A stretch of 41,625 nt of DNA from Candidatus Thorarchaeota archaeon (lineage in GTDB: Archaea; Asgardarchaeota; Thorarchaeia; Thorarchaeales; Thorarchaeaceae). This document shows, in pieces, positions 27,538-37,093 of this stretch; within the stretch, counting starts at the first letter, position 1; the number at the start of each line of letters is the position of its first letter. The notes under the pieces were generated by a model, which worked only from the letters and a program-made list of their open reading frames with translations, had not been told where the DNA came from and made no database searches. The stretch is from NCBI GenBank assembly GCA_030612005.1, contig JAUWOU010000012.1, positions 1-41,625 of the forward strand, in the 5' to 3' direction. The translations under genes were made by a program, and so were the position numbers.

Positions 27538-30195
27538 TTATTCGGTTCTCACTTTTCCGAGAACTTTCTCAATAACTATGTCTATGTTCACTGAACGGCC
27601 GTGATCCGATTTACTTGGGTCAACACCATCATCTCCAAAGCGGAATTGGACAATCCTTCCTGGAGCTGTCCGCACGGTGCCATCAGTTTCAACCTTAAGA
27701 TCTTGTAGAGCAGTCATGAGACGTCTCTGCATGTATCCCGAGGTCGAAGTTCGTACTGCCGTATCTACAAGGCCTTCACGACCTCCTGCTGCATGGAACC
27801 AGTATTCAATAGGATCTAAACCACTTTTGTAACTCGAGGTGACAAATCCACGTGCTCGTGCACCAAGATCGCCTCTCTCAAAGTGTGGAAGGGTTCTTCC
27901 AACATATCCTCTGCTAATTCGTTCACCACGAACTGCTTGTTGCCCTACAACTGCAGCCATCTGAGATAGATTCAGTCGTGAGCCTCGGGCACCAGTTTGT
28001 GCCATTATAACAGCAGTGTTTTCCAAACCAAGGTGTTCTCCTGCAACTGCACCAGCTGAATCACGTGCTTCGGCTAATGTGGCCATAATTCTCTGTTCTA
28101 AGGTTTCCAGTAAGGTCTGACCTGGGTTGGGGTCAAGTTCTCCTCTCTGGTATGTTTCAATAAGTTGATTCACTTTCTGATCAGCATCAGTCAGAATCTT
28201 CTTGATTCTCTGAGATGCAGCACGTGGAAGTGTGACATCATTCAGACCCATTGAGAAACCCCTGTCGGTAATCAATCGGACAAGGAGTCTTCCTATAGAG
28301 TCCATGAAAATTCTCGCTGTAGTGGGACCGTTTTCTTTGATTATTCTATGGAATAATGAGTCAGGCTCACCTGCACCGAAGGCTTTCTCATCAACAACAC
28401 CAAATATCAGATTTCCATCACGAACCACTACATAAGAATCAAATTCACAGTCTTCACGCTTGCAAACATTACATTTCTTACAGACGTTCGCCTTGAAGGA
28501 GATGTTAATTCCTTTAGGAATAAATATACTGAAGATTTGTTTTCCAGTCCATAACTCCACTGGAGCCTTGATAGCAGGTTCTGGAAGCTTGAGCTCGTAA
28601 TCTGCTGTGGCTAGTAGCTGATTTACTTGATCCTTAGTAAGTAGATTAGACTTACGTGTCAATAGAAATGCTGAGGAGATATAATCCTGAAGTGCTCCAA
28701 TGATTGGACCACCGTATCGTGGGGACAGAATTTGTTCCTGCACACGCATTAGAACTCTTGCCTCTGAACGGGATTCTTCTGACTGAGGAACATGCAGATT
28801 CATCTCATCACCATCAAAGTCTGCGTTGTATGGTGGGCAGACATAAAGTGAGAGTCTGAATGTTCTATATGGCATGACTCGGACTTCGTGGGCCATGATT
28901 GACATTCTATGTAGTGATGGTTGCCTGTTGAACAGTACAATATCACCATTAGCCAGATGACGTTCAACAATGAATCCAGGCTCAATAGTATCTGCGATAA
29001 TTGATCTATCCTTAACAAATCGGAGGTCTACTCGTCGACCATCGGTCCTAATCAAGTAGTTGCAACCAGGATGTCTGTCAGGTCCTCTAATGACAAGATC
29101 CTTCAGTTCTGCGATATTCCACTCAGTAATACGTTGTGGGATTGTAAGGATTTTAGCTATCTGTTCTGGAACACCAACCTCGTTCATACTTAGATTCGGA
29201 TCTGGTGAGATTACAGTACGTGCTGAGAAGTCAACACGCTTTCCAGAAAGATTAGAGCGAAAGCGACCTTCTTTGCCCTTTAGTCTCTGAGCCAAAGTTC
29301 TTAGTGCTCTACCGGATCTATGTCTTGCTGGAGGAATTCCGCTTACACCATTATCAAAATACGTTGTACAATGGTATTGAAGTAGTTCCCAAAGGTCTTC
29401 AACGATTAGTTGGGGTGCTCCAGCATCAAGATTCTCACGTAATCTTTGATTAATTCTGATAATATCAATGAGTTTGTGGCTCAGGTCATCTTCACTTCTA
29501 ACTCCGGATTCTAATGTAATAGATGGTCTCACAGTGACGGGAGGAACAGAAAGAACAGTTAGAATTGCCCATTCAAGGCGAGCAGCTACGGGATTGATAC
29601 CAAGAAGACGATAGTCGTCATCTATAATATTTTCAAGTCGTGCTCTGACGTCAATAGGAGTTAATCTTACTGAACCAGCCTCACCAACCTCATAAATCGA
29701 TGTAGGTTTTTCTAACTTCAATTTGAGTTGTGGTTCTTCACAGTGTGGGCAGGCCTTGCTCTTGGCCGCTCTCTTAAGAATCTCGTTAGAAAGATTAGCA
29801 GTCTTTTGACCAATTTCAGGATATTTCTTGAAGAGCTTCTGGTAATGTTCAATCTCTTCATCACTCAGAAGAATTCTGTTACAATCTCTGCATATTGCTC
29901 GAAGGACTTTGTGGATTACTTTTGCATACCCTTCATGCATGATTGGGCGTGCAAGTTCAATATGGCCAAAATGGCCTGGACAATTACCCACTCTGTTTCC
30001 ACAGGTCTTGCAGCGCTGACCGGGGTCGATTACACCTAGCTTGGGGTCCATGATACCTGACTCAATAGGATATCCATCTTCGTCATAGGTATCAGCTACC
30101 ACTATCTGTGCAATAGACATCTTACGGATGTCCTCAGGGGACAATAGTCCAAATTCAATTGAATCAATCTTTTTTGTTGTAAGACCAGAGATCAT
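27538..30195 (-). CDS. rpoA1: DNA-directed RNA polymerase subunit A'
   Basis: Catalytic NADFDGDEMN in YVCPPYNADFDGDEMNLHVPQ; Zn motif CKTCGNRVGNCPGHFGHIEL. Confidence 0.98.
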   Translation of the reverse strand: MISGLTTKKIDSIEFGLLSPEDIRKMSIAQIVVADTYDEDGYPIESGIMDPKLGVIDPGQRCKTCGNRVGNCPGHFGHIELARPIMHEGYAKVIHKVLRAICRDCNRILLSDEEIEHYQKLFKKYPEIGQKTANLSNEILKRAAKSKACPHCEEPQLKLKLEKPTSIYEVGEAGSVRLTPIDVRARLENIIDDDYRLLGINPVAARLEWAILTVLSVPPVTVRPSITLESGVRSEDDLSHKLIDIIRINQRLRENLDAGAPQLIVEDLWELLQYHCTTYFDNGVSGIPPARHRSGRALRTLAQRLKGKEGRFRSNLSGKRVDFSARTVISPDPNLSMNEVGVPEQIAKILTIPQRITEWNIAELKDLVIRGPDRHPGCNYLIRTDGRRVDLRFVKDRSIIADTIEPGFIVERHLANGDIVLFNRQPSLHRMSIMAHEVRVMPYRTFRLSLYVCPPYNADFDGDEMNLHVPQSEESRSEARVLMRVQEQILSPRYGGPIIGALQDYISSAFLLTRKSNLLTKDQVNQLLATADYELKLPEPAIKAPVELWTGKQIFSIFIPKGINISFKANVCKKCNVCKREDCEFDSYVVVRDGNLIFGVVDEKAFGAGEPDSLFHRIIKENGPTTARIFMDSIGRLLVRLITDRGFSMGLNDVTLPRAASQRIKKILTDADQKVNQLIETYQRGELDPNPGQTLLETLEQRIMATLAEARDSAGAVAGEHLGLENTAVIMAQTGARGSRLNLSQMAAVVGQQAVRGERISRGYVGRTLPHFERGDLGARARGFVTSSYKSGLDPIEYWFHAAGGREGLVDTAVRTSTSGYMQRRLMTALQDLKVETDGTVRTAPGRIVQFRFGDDGVDPSKSDHGRSVNIDIVIEKVLGKVRTE

Positions 30196-33100
30196 TTAGA
30201 TCATCTCCTTAAGTCTAAGCCTAGTGGCCAGGCCAAGTGACATCATTTCTTGTATGAGTAGTTTGAATGCATAAGATACAACTAAACTGCTGATCTTGGC
30301 ATTTGTACCACAGATTGGGCAGTAGTATTGGTCCTTGTTACGGTCGTATACACCAATTAGACCACAATCTTCACAGACAAGCATGCTACTCTTATCAGAC
30401 TCGTCTAGAAGTCGACCTTTCAGAAGGATTGCAGCACCGTGACCAATGAGCACATCACGCTCCATCTCTCCGAATCGTAGACCACCTTCTCGTGCACGAC
30501 CCTCTGTGGGTTGACGTGTCAAAATCTGGACTGGGCCTCTGGCTCGAGCGTGAATTTTGTCTGCAACCATGTGGTGTAGCTTCTGGTAGAAGATAACACC
30601 TATGAATATGTCCACTTTGAGCCGCTCTCCTGTGATACCAGAATACATGGTTTCACGGCCATTGTGCTTGAGTCCATGCTTTCGTAGTGTTTCAAAGAGT
30701 TCATCTTCAGTGACTCCACAGAAAGGTGATGCATCTTGTTGTTTACCAGCAGCGCAGCCCGCCTTTCCAGCAATCATCTCTAAAATCTGACCAATGGTCA
30801 TTCGACTTGGGATAGCATGAGGATTGACCAGCAAGTCGGGAACTACACCATCCTCAGTGAATGGTAGATCCTGCTGTGGAACAATATATCCGATTACTCC
30901 TTTCTGACCGTGACGTGATGCATATTTATCTCCAAGTTCAGGTACTCTGAGGTCGCGTACTTTTACTTTGACTAAACGGTTACCATCAATGGTTTCAGTC
31001 AGGATAACACTGTCTACAACGCCAGCTTCACCATGACGCACAGCTACTGAGGTTTCACGACGGTTTGGTGAAGCAATCTCGAATTCAGAGTACTCTTCTA
31101 AGAATCTTGGTGGAGAGGTTCTACCAATGAGTACGTCACCACCCAATACTTCTACTTCAGTTTCGATTATACCGTCTTCACCGAGATTTCTGTAAGATTC
31201 TGAGGCTCTATAACCTCTAACACTGCGATCTGGAATCTCAAAGCGATCTTCCTGACCACCAGGATACTTTCGCTCTTCGCTCTCGTAAACACGAGCGAAT
31301 GTACTTCTACCAAGTCCACGCTCAATTGAAGCTTTGTTCATGATAAGCGCGTCTTCTATATTATAGCCCTCAAAGGATATGATTGCAACAATAAAGTTCT
31401 GTCCTGCTGGACGTTCCTCGTAGCCAATAGAGTCCATTGCACGAGTCTTTACCATTGGGACCTGTGGATAATGGAAGAAGTGAGAACGTGTATCTGCACG
31501 GAATCTGAAATTAGATGCTGGAACCCCTACAGATTGCTTAGCCATGCCAGCCATGTACACATTACGAGGTGACTGATTCCTCTCTGGGAATGGTATCAAT
31601 GCAGCAGAAATACCAAGGATAGTAGAGGGAACAATCTCAAGGTGAGTTGTATTGTCTACCATCTCTGAAGGGTACATTGCTATGAGTGCATTCTCTTCTT
31701 CCTCAGCATCAATGAACTCTACAATTCCGTTCCTGAGTAAGTCTTGAAAGCCCCATTCACCATCGATAACCATCCGAAGATGTTCATCAGTAAGGCGGCT
31801 CTTGTCTTTCTCAGTGACTATTACTGGTCTTCTGACCCGACCCGCATCACAGTTTACTTGCACCTCATGGGTATCTTCGTAATATGCAACATTTGTCTGA
31901 TTGTCAATTTCACCAGCTCGTCGCTTCTGCCGCAGAGTCTTTACTAACACTTGGGGTGCATTATGAATTCCAACCAATCTTCCATTGAGAAAAACATCTG
32001 CGCCCTTTCGACCACGTTTACCAAGTAATTTCTCGATTGGTTCAATTTCAGATTTAATCATTATATGTTCAATAGCCTCTTCATCGGTACCTACAGAGAT
32101 GTATGCACTCATAGCGAGGTTCTTGACTAGCCCACAATTTGGTCCTTCAGGGGTTTCATTTGGACAGATTTTACCCCAGTGTGTGGAGTGCAAATCTCGT
32201 GCTTCGAAGTGTGGTTGTGAACGTGATAGCGGGGAAACTACTCTTCTAAGGTGTGAAAGTGATGAAATGTAATTTGTACGATCAAGTAACTGTGATACTC
32301 CAGCTTTACCTCCAACCCAATTACCAGTGGCTAAGGCATGTTTCAATCGTTGTGTGATTACATCTGCTCGAACTGCGGTTCGAATGTTAGGTTTCCGACC
32401 TCGTACTGCAGTACGTTCAAGCTGATACTTGATATCACGCGTTAAAGAATAAAGTGCAACTCTGAACAGGGACATTAGCAGGTCACCTGATAGTTTCAGT
32501 CGTTTGTTTGCATAGTGATCCTTGTCATCAGGAGTTCGTTTGTTAAGAACGAGTTCAAGTAATCGTTCAACCATCTGGCCAAGGTAGTACGCTTTATGAA
32601 GACGGGTATCATCTTCAGTTCCAATATGAGGGAGCAGATAACGGTCAAGTACTTTCATAGCTCTTGCCAGTCTGTACTCCTTAGTCTGACCAACTGCAAC
32701 ACGCTTTCCTATGAAATCAAGAGCATTTTCTCTTGTTGAACCACTTTCTTCATCATCCTTGAAAACATTGATTGGTGCTGACTGTTCAATGGTGACAATC
32801 AGTTCATTCCTGAGTTCGTCATCATCTGAAATAACATCAACTATCTCTCGATCTGACTCGAGGCCTAATGCTTTCATGAGAATTGCTAGAGGGATTTTTC
32901 CAGGAACTGATGGAAATGAAACTCTCAGTTCACCAGTTCTTTTTCGCTCGATAGTGACAGGAGCTCTGAAGCCTCGTGAAGTGGAAAATACTTTGGCTAT
33001 ATGGGTGAAGCTCGAGCTCTTGCTAGCCTCTTCAATAAGAATTCGGTTTGGCGCCAAATCTTCTTGTGTGACTAAAACTCGCTCTGAGCCGTTAATAATA

Positions 33101-33570
33101 AAGTAACCACCAGGGTCTTTCGGATCTTCGCCAAGGGCAATCAATTCCTCAGCTGATTTGCCAAAGAGATGGCATTGTTCGCTTCGAAGCATAATTGGCA
33201 TGTTACCAACATAGACTTTCAGGGTCTCAAGTCTTGTTGATACTGACCCCTCTTTTCGAACAGGAGTCATGTGAAGAAAGAGCTTGCTGGCGTAGGTAAG
33301 ATTTCTAATCCTAGCCTCGTTGGGGTTTAGACCATGCTCGCTCCCATCTGCTTCTCGGATTGTGGGCTTCCCAATTTCTATGTCGCCTAGCTCGACAACA
33401 TATCCCTCAATCTTAGGAGTCAGCTTTCCGACACTGTTTACTACTTGCTGGAGCTCCTCTCGTATAAACCGATTAAAAGAGTCAAGATGTTGGCCTACTA
33501 GTCCGTAATGGTCGAAAAATGCCTCTATAACAGGCCAATACTTGTCTCTGTCTGTGCTACCCGACGCCAT
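30196..33570 (-). CDS. rpoB: DNA-directed RNA polymerase subunit B (single, unsplit)
   Basis: ETPEGPNCGLVKNLA; FIVAIISFEGYNIEDALIMNKASIERGLGRS; GDKYASRHGQKGVIG; C-terminal Zn motif CEDCGLIGVYDRNKDQYYCPICG. Confidence 0.98.
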   Translation of the reverse strand: MASGSTDRDKYWPVIEAFFDHYGLVGQHLDSFNRFIREELQQVVNSVGKLTPKIEGYVVELGDIEIGKPTIREADGSEHGLNPNEARIRNLTYASKLFLHMTPVRKEGSVSTRLETLKVYVGNMPIMLRSEQCHLFGKSAEELIALGEDPKDPGGYFIINGSERVLVTQEDLAPNRILIEEASKSSSFTHIAKVFSTSRGFRAPVTIERKRTGELRVSFPSVPGKIPLAILMKALGLESDREIVDVISDDDELRNELIVTIEQSAPINVFKDDEESGSTRENALDFIGKRVAVGQTKEYRLARAMKVLDRYLLPHIGTEDDTRLHKAYYLGQMVERLLELVLNKRTPDDKDHYANKRLKLSGDLLMSLFRVALYSLTRDIKYQLERTAVRGRKPNIRTAVRADVITQRLKHALATGNWVGGKAGVSQLLDRTNYISSLSHLRRVVSPLSRSQPHFEARDLHSTHWGKICPNETPEGPNCGLVKNLAMSAYISVGTDEEAIEHIMIKSEIEPIEKLLGKRGRKGADVFLNGRLVGIHNAPQVLVKTLRQKRRAGEIDNQTNVAYYEDTHEVQVNCDAGRVRRPVIVTEKDKSRLTDEHLRMVIDGEWGFQDLLRNGIVEFIDAEEEENALIAMYPSEMVDNTTHLEIVPSTILGISAALIPFPERNQSPRNVYMAGMAKQSVGVPASNFRFRADTRSHFFHYPQVPMVKTRAMDSIGYEERPAGQNFIVAIISFEGYNIEDALIMNKASIERGLGRSTFARVYESEERKYPGGQEDRFEIPDRSVRGYRASESYRNLGEDGIIETEVEVLGGDVLIGRTSPPRFLEEYSEFEIASPNRRETSVAVRHGEAGVVDSVILTETIDGNRLVKVKVRDLRVPELGDKYASRHGQKGVIGYIVPQQDLPFTEDGVVPDLLVNPHAIPSRMTIGQILEMIAGKAGCAAGKQQDASPFCGVTEDELFETLRKHGLKHNGRETMYSGITGERLKVDIFIGVIFYQKLHHMVADKIHARARGPVQILTRQPTEGRAREGGLRFGEMERDVLIGHGAAILLKGRLLDESDKSSMLVCEDCGLIGVYDRNKDQYYCPICGTNAKISSLVVSYAFKLLIQEMMSLGLATRLRLKEMI

Positions 33571-33736
33571 GAAAGATCACACCGTGAATGTGGAGGACGG
33601 GGGAACTACTGCTTGCATGTACGCTTCCCAACGCTTAGAACTCAGAAATCCGAGCTCACACATTTGCTGCAATAGCCGCCCCGTTGTTTTTTACTCTGAC
33701 AAATCTACCAGTGACCCACACCCATACCAAGATCAG

Positions 33737-33845
33737 TGGCGGGCTCGGTGGGATTTGAACCCACGGCCAGTCCCCGAAGCAAGAGATGACTCTCCTGTTC
33801 ATCAGGTTAAAAGCCTGCTGCGCTACCTATCTGCGCCACGAGCCC
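33737..33845 (-). tRNA. tRNA-Lys(TTT) with a probable non-canonical intron near the anticodon-stem/variable boundary; encoded CCA
   Basis: Minus strand GGGCTCG-TG-GCGC-AGATAGGTA-GCGC-A-GCAGG-CTTTTAA-CCTG-[~32-nt insertion]-TGGCC-GTGGG-TTCAAAT-CCCAC-CGAGCCC-G-CCA. Confidence 0.87.
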
Positions 33846-34201
33846 CTGATGTCCAGACGGATTCTAGTCTACGACCGTCAATGACCTCTTACATGACAAA
33901 AAGTCCCATGATTGTTACTTGTAGTCATGCATGAGTGGGAAGCAGTTCTGTCTGAGCAGAGGACGGGAATTCTGTAGCCATAAAAGGATTTGGATAAAAC
34001 AACTAAATGGCATTACATCTAAGGGGGTTTGGCTGTGTGAGCCAGTCTATAGTATGCTTTAGAAGCTAATAAGTTACTCTATTTTCCAGACGTATTACCC
34101 AGGATACCTTTCCATATGCAAATTGTAATCAGGTAGATAACTTTGTCATCAATACCGAACGACAACTTTAATAGAAAAACGGATTTGCAGCAGTCAATCA
34201 C

Positions 34202-34368
34202 GCCCCTGTAGTGTAGTCCGGTTAGCATTCAAGACTGTCAATCCAAGCGGTTGACGCTTGAAGCAGACCTCTTGAGACTCCCTCATTAGTGAGGGAGGCG
34301 GAGACAGATCCGGGTTCAAAAGAGATTCATGATTTCCATAATCTCTGAATATCCCGGCGGGGGCGCCA
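34202..34368 (+). tRNA. tRNA-Asp(GTC) with three predicted introns and encoded CCA
   Basis: Acceptor GCCCCTG/CGGGGGC + G + CCA; D-stem GTGT/GCAT; anticodon stem CAAGA/TCTTG, loop CTGTCA|C; T-arm CCGGG-TTCAAA|T-CCCGG. Intron 1 is 34241-34268 (37/38; BHB central CTGT/GCAG). Intron 2 is about 34276-34306 (variable region; hairpin CTCCCTCA-TTAG-TGAGGGAG). Intron 3 is 34321-34351 (T-loop; central TTCA/TGAA, inner GAGATT/AATCTC). Predicted mature length about 77 nt. Confidence 0.9.
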
Positions 34369-34424
34369 TCTTTCTCTTTTCTGGTTACAACGTATGAAAA
34401 CTTTGTCAGAATGAAGTATGAATA

Positions 34425-34856
34425 CTATACAGAATCAATCTCTCTGATCTTTTCTCTTACAATATTAGGAAGGGTTGTTTTCTTTGAATTCTTGTAATCA
34501 TATATCATCAATTTCGATTCTCCGAGAGCAGCTATCCCCTTGGATTTACTTACGATGATATATTCCGTAATGAAATGGGTTGGTTCAATAGAGGTTACAC
34601 GAGCACCTACAGTTACTGTATCAGGGTAAAACAGAGGCTTAATGAATTTACAAGAAGTAGTAGCTAAGATTGGACCAATAGCATCATTCTCCATGGCTTC
34701 AATGAATCCTACTTCCTCAAAGTACTTTATACGAGCGGTTTCAAAATATTTGAAGAATTTAGTGTTGTTTACATGTTTTAAAGAGTCCATGTCTCCCCAA
34801 GCAACGGGAATGTCGACTGTAATGTTGAAATCGTCTAATGATGTCATTGATAACAC
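34425..34856 (-). CDS. 4HBT-family acyl-CoA thioesterase (YbgC/FadM-like)
   Basis: IPVAWGDMDSLKHVNNTKFFKYFETARIKYFEEVGF is a typical hot-dog thioesterase motif. Confidence 0.85.
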   Translation of the reverse strand: MLSMTSLDDFNITVDIPVAWGDMDSLKHVNNTKFFKYFETARIKYFEEVGFIEAMENDAIGPILATTSCKFIKPLFYPDTVTVGARVTSIEPTHFITEYIIVSKSKGIAALGESKLMIYDYKNSKKTTLPNIVREKIREIDSV

Positions 34857-34945
34857 TTCTACAATTTAGAGATGAGTCACCTACATCAGATAAAAATGAT
34901 GTGTCAGGTATGCTACAACTTCAGTACCTATTCATTTTCAGGATT

Positions 34946-34973
34946 CTCCGGGTTCAAATCCCGGCGGGGGCGC
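34946..34973 (+). pseudogene. Detached tRNA-Asp 3' fragment (T-arm + acceptor + CCA) lacking the T-loop intron; att-like or split-tRNA 3' part
   Basis: CCGGGTTCAAATCCCGGCGGGGGCGCCA matches the spliced 3' end of tRNA-Asp. No 5' part is adjacent. The following CTTTTCTCT resembles the tRNA-Asp trailer TCTTTCTCT. Confidence 0.85.
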
Positions 34974-35006
34974 CACTTTTCTCTATACCAGACTCAATTT
35001 CTGCAT

Positions 35007-35867
35007 CTATTCATTTTCAGGTTTCATACTATCCCAGAAGCTCTTTGGAGGGTGCCGTAAGTCCCAGTCAACCCGAGTATCATGTAGAACACGAGAACAA
35101 TATGGATCGCCTTGAGCAATAGTATGTTCCATTGTTAGGACTATACTATCGTGATAATTCCTAAACTTTTCATAATCTCCATAACAGCAAACATAGTATT
35201 TTAGCTCGGTATCGGGCAGGTCTTCTCCTATGGCATTAAAAAAGACACAGGTATCGTTCCGAAAAGCATATTTTCCATCCCCAATCAATGTGTGAACAAT
35301 TTCCCAGTCGGATGGTTCTTCTTTGGGTTCTATCGCCTTTTCATAAATAATTTTCACACTGTCTACTGTCTTTCTTTTTGGATCCCTGTTTTCAAGTGTA
35401 TGGTGAGTTACAAATTTCTTGTACAAATCTATTCCATCTGTTCGATTAAGAGTTTCAGTCAAAACTAGTAGGTTGGAATAATTGTGATGTGACCAAGATC
35501 TGAAGTAGTTCCTATTCACAACCTTGGTTTTCCCTAGTTTATCTTCAGCTGGTAATCGAAGTATCTGTAGAATGTAGTTCAGAACAAGTCTTGTGAGTTC
35601 CAAATGCTCTTTCATATGTGGATTCTCAGATACGAGTTCGTCTAGGTCAGGTGGATTTGCTTTCCTTCGCTCATCCTCCAGTAGACCCTGGTATTTTTCT
35701 ATGAGCTTGTTTATATATTCTGGAAAAATGTCTGGATTTTGTTCTCTGATGAATCCGAGGAAGTAGTTCATTCGTTTCAATCGATTCTGTGCTTCCTCAA
35801 GAGAATTAATCTCGACTGAACGCTCGAGGGTATCTTGTCTATATTTTCCAGTTTTAACAAATTTCAT
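35007..35867 (-). CDS. Hypothetical protein, possibly ATC-hydrolase-like (L-2-amino-thiazoline-4-carboxylic acid hydrolase) C-terminal domain
   Basis: LKYYVCCYGDYEKFRNYHDSIVLTMEHTIAQGDPYCSRVLH resembles the conserved C-terminal GD/C pattern of that family; assignment tentative. Confidence 0.4.
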   Translation of the reverse strand: MKFVKTGKYRQDTLERSVEINSLEEAQNRLKRMNYFLGFIREQNPDIFPEYINKLIEKYQGLLEDERRKANPPDLDELVSENPHMKEHLELTRLVLNYILQILRLPAEDKLGKTKVVNRNYFRSWSHHNYSNLLVLTETLNRTDGIDLYKKFVTHHTLENRDPKRKTVDSVKIIYEKAIEPKEEPSDWEIVHTLIGDGKYAFRNDTCVFFNAIGEDLPDTELKYYVCCYGDYEKFRNYHDSIVLTMEHTIAQGDPYCSRVLHDTRVDWDLRHPPKSFWDSMKPENE

Positions 35868-36040
35868 TCAAAACCACGCTGCCAAGTTTATCTTAGGAAT
35901 GATGTGTGAAATGCAAGACTCTGTAATTAATAAGAGTGTCAAACCACGCAAAAAAATCTGCAAGTTCCGATTAACTCTTACATCGTGAATAAGATAAGGA
36001 GAGAGTATGTATTCGATAGAATGCTCTGGGTTGTGATACT

Positions 36041-37042
36041 ATGACAGAATTCCTAGATTCATGTTATGATGTAATTAAGATACAAGAGAGATCTATTGCA
36101 CACACTATCAAATCCGTTGATTTGAAGAATATATCAGATATTACAGCAAAACAACGAATTGTATTGATAGGTGCAGGAGATTCATACGCTGTATCCGAAT
36201 ATGGAAAATGGGTATTCCGTTCTATTGGATTGAATGCAATCTCATTATCACCGCCTGAAATTATGCATTTTCCACTGGATTCTGAAACAGTAGTAATTGG
36301 AGTTACAGCATCTGGTAGAAGCCTATCTACACTTGATGCGCTCCAAAAAGCTAAAGATGAAGGTGCTAAAACTATTGTATTGACTGATAATTCAGATGGA
36401 AAAGCATCAGAAGAAACATCCAATCTGTGGGTAACTAAATCTGATGTAGATTCGTACAATGTTAGTCCGGCTTCACCAACTACAACTGCAATGGCATATC
36501 TACTTGCTATTGCTTCTGAATTAGAAAGTAAACTGCAGACAGACCTTCAAAATGATCTCAAACAACTCACAAAGATAGGAAAAGACATGGTCAAATGGGC
36601 AGAACATGAAGGCACAATCATTGCCAAGCTTGTAACTCCTGGACCACCTCTATACATGATCTCAGACGGTCCAAATCATGTCGCGGCGCAGATTGGAATG
36701 ATGAAATTCAACGAGTTTGCGGTTGTCAAAGGGTTTGCAGCCTTACGAGAAGATTTCTGTCATCATCAGAACCTATCCATAAATGATGGAGATCAAGCCT
36801 TGCTTATCTCAGGAAAAGATGAGTCTGATGATGAAAGGTATATGAAAGTATTAACAGAAGTTCTGAATATGCAAGCTCATCATATTCATGTTCCTGAAGA
36901 ATTCGGTTTCAAGACTGCACTTGCACAAACAATACCGAATACTATAGCTCTCCAGATGGGAGCGCATTTTACCGTACGTAGATACAATCCAAATATGGAA
37001 TGGTTTAGGATGCCTCATGCAAAAGCATTCAGAATATATTAA
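36041..37042 (+). CDS. SIS-domain sugar isomerase-like protein
   Basis: IVLIGAGDSYAVSEYGKWVFRSIG; VVIGVTASGRSLSTLDALQKAKDEGAKTIVLTDN. Confidence 0.8.
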   Translation: MTEFLDSCYDVIKIQERSIAHTIKSVDLKNISDITAKQRIVLIGAGDSYAVSEYGKWVFRSIGLNAISLSPPEIMHFPLDSETVVIGVTASGRSLSTLDALQKAKDEGAKTIVLTDNSDGKASEETSNLWVTKSDVDSYNVSPASPTTTAMAYLLAIASELESKLQTDLQNDLKQLTKIGKDMVKWAEHEGTIIAKLVTPGPPLYMISDGPNHVAAQIGMMKFNEFAVVKGFAALREDFCHHQNLSINDGDQALLISGKDESDDERYMKVLTEVLNMQAHHIHVPEEFGFKTALAQTIPNTIALQMGAHFTVRRYNPNMEWFRMPHAKAFRIY

Positions 37043-37093
37043 ATTCTACCTTCACGGGAAGATGTATCAATGGAAAAGTAAGGTGCATATCTT

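Noticed and set aside
33542-33934. Plus-strand 130-aa ORF
   Set aside because: Covers the rpoB start region and the antisense of tRNA-Lys; contains the typical tRNA-antisense peptide RWDLNPRP.
34838-35122. Plus-strand ORFs of 94 and 62 aa
   Set aside because: Run through the tRNA-Asp 3' fragment (RVQIPAGAP / FKSRRGRH are tRNA-derived translations) and antisense coding sequence.
36064-36459. Minus-strand ORF of 131 aa
   Set aside because: Antisense to the SIS-domain gene; Ser/Ile-rich shadow translation without family features.
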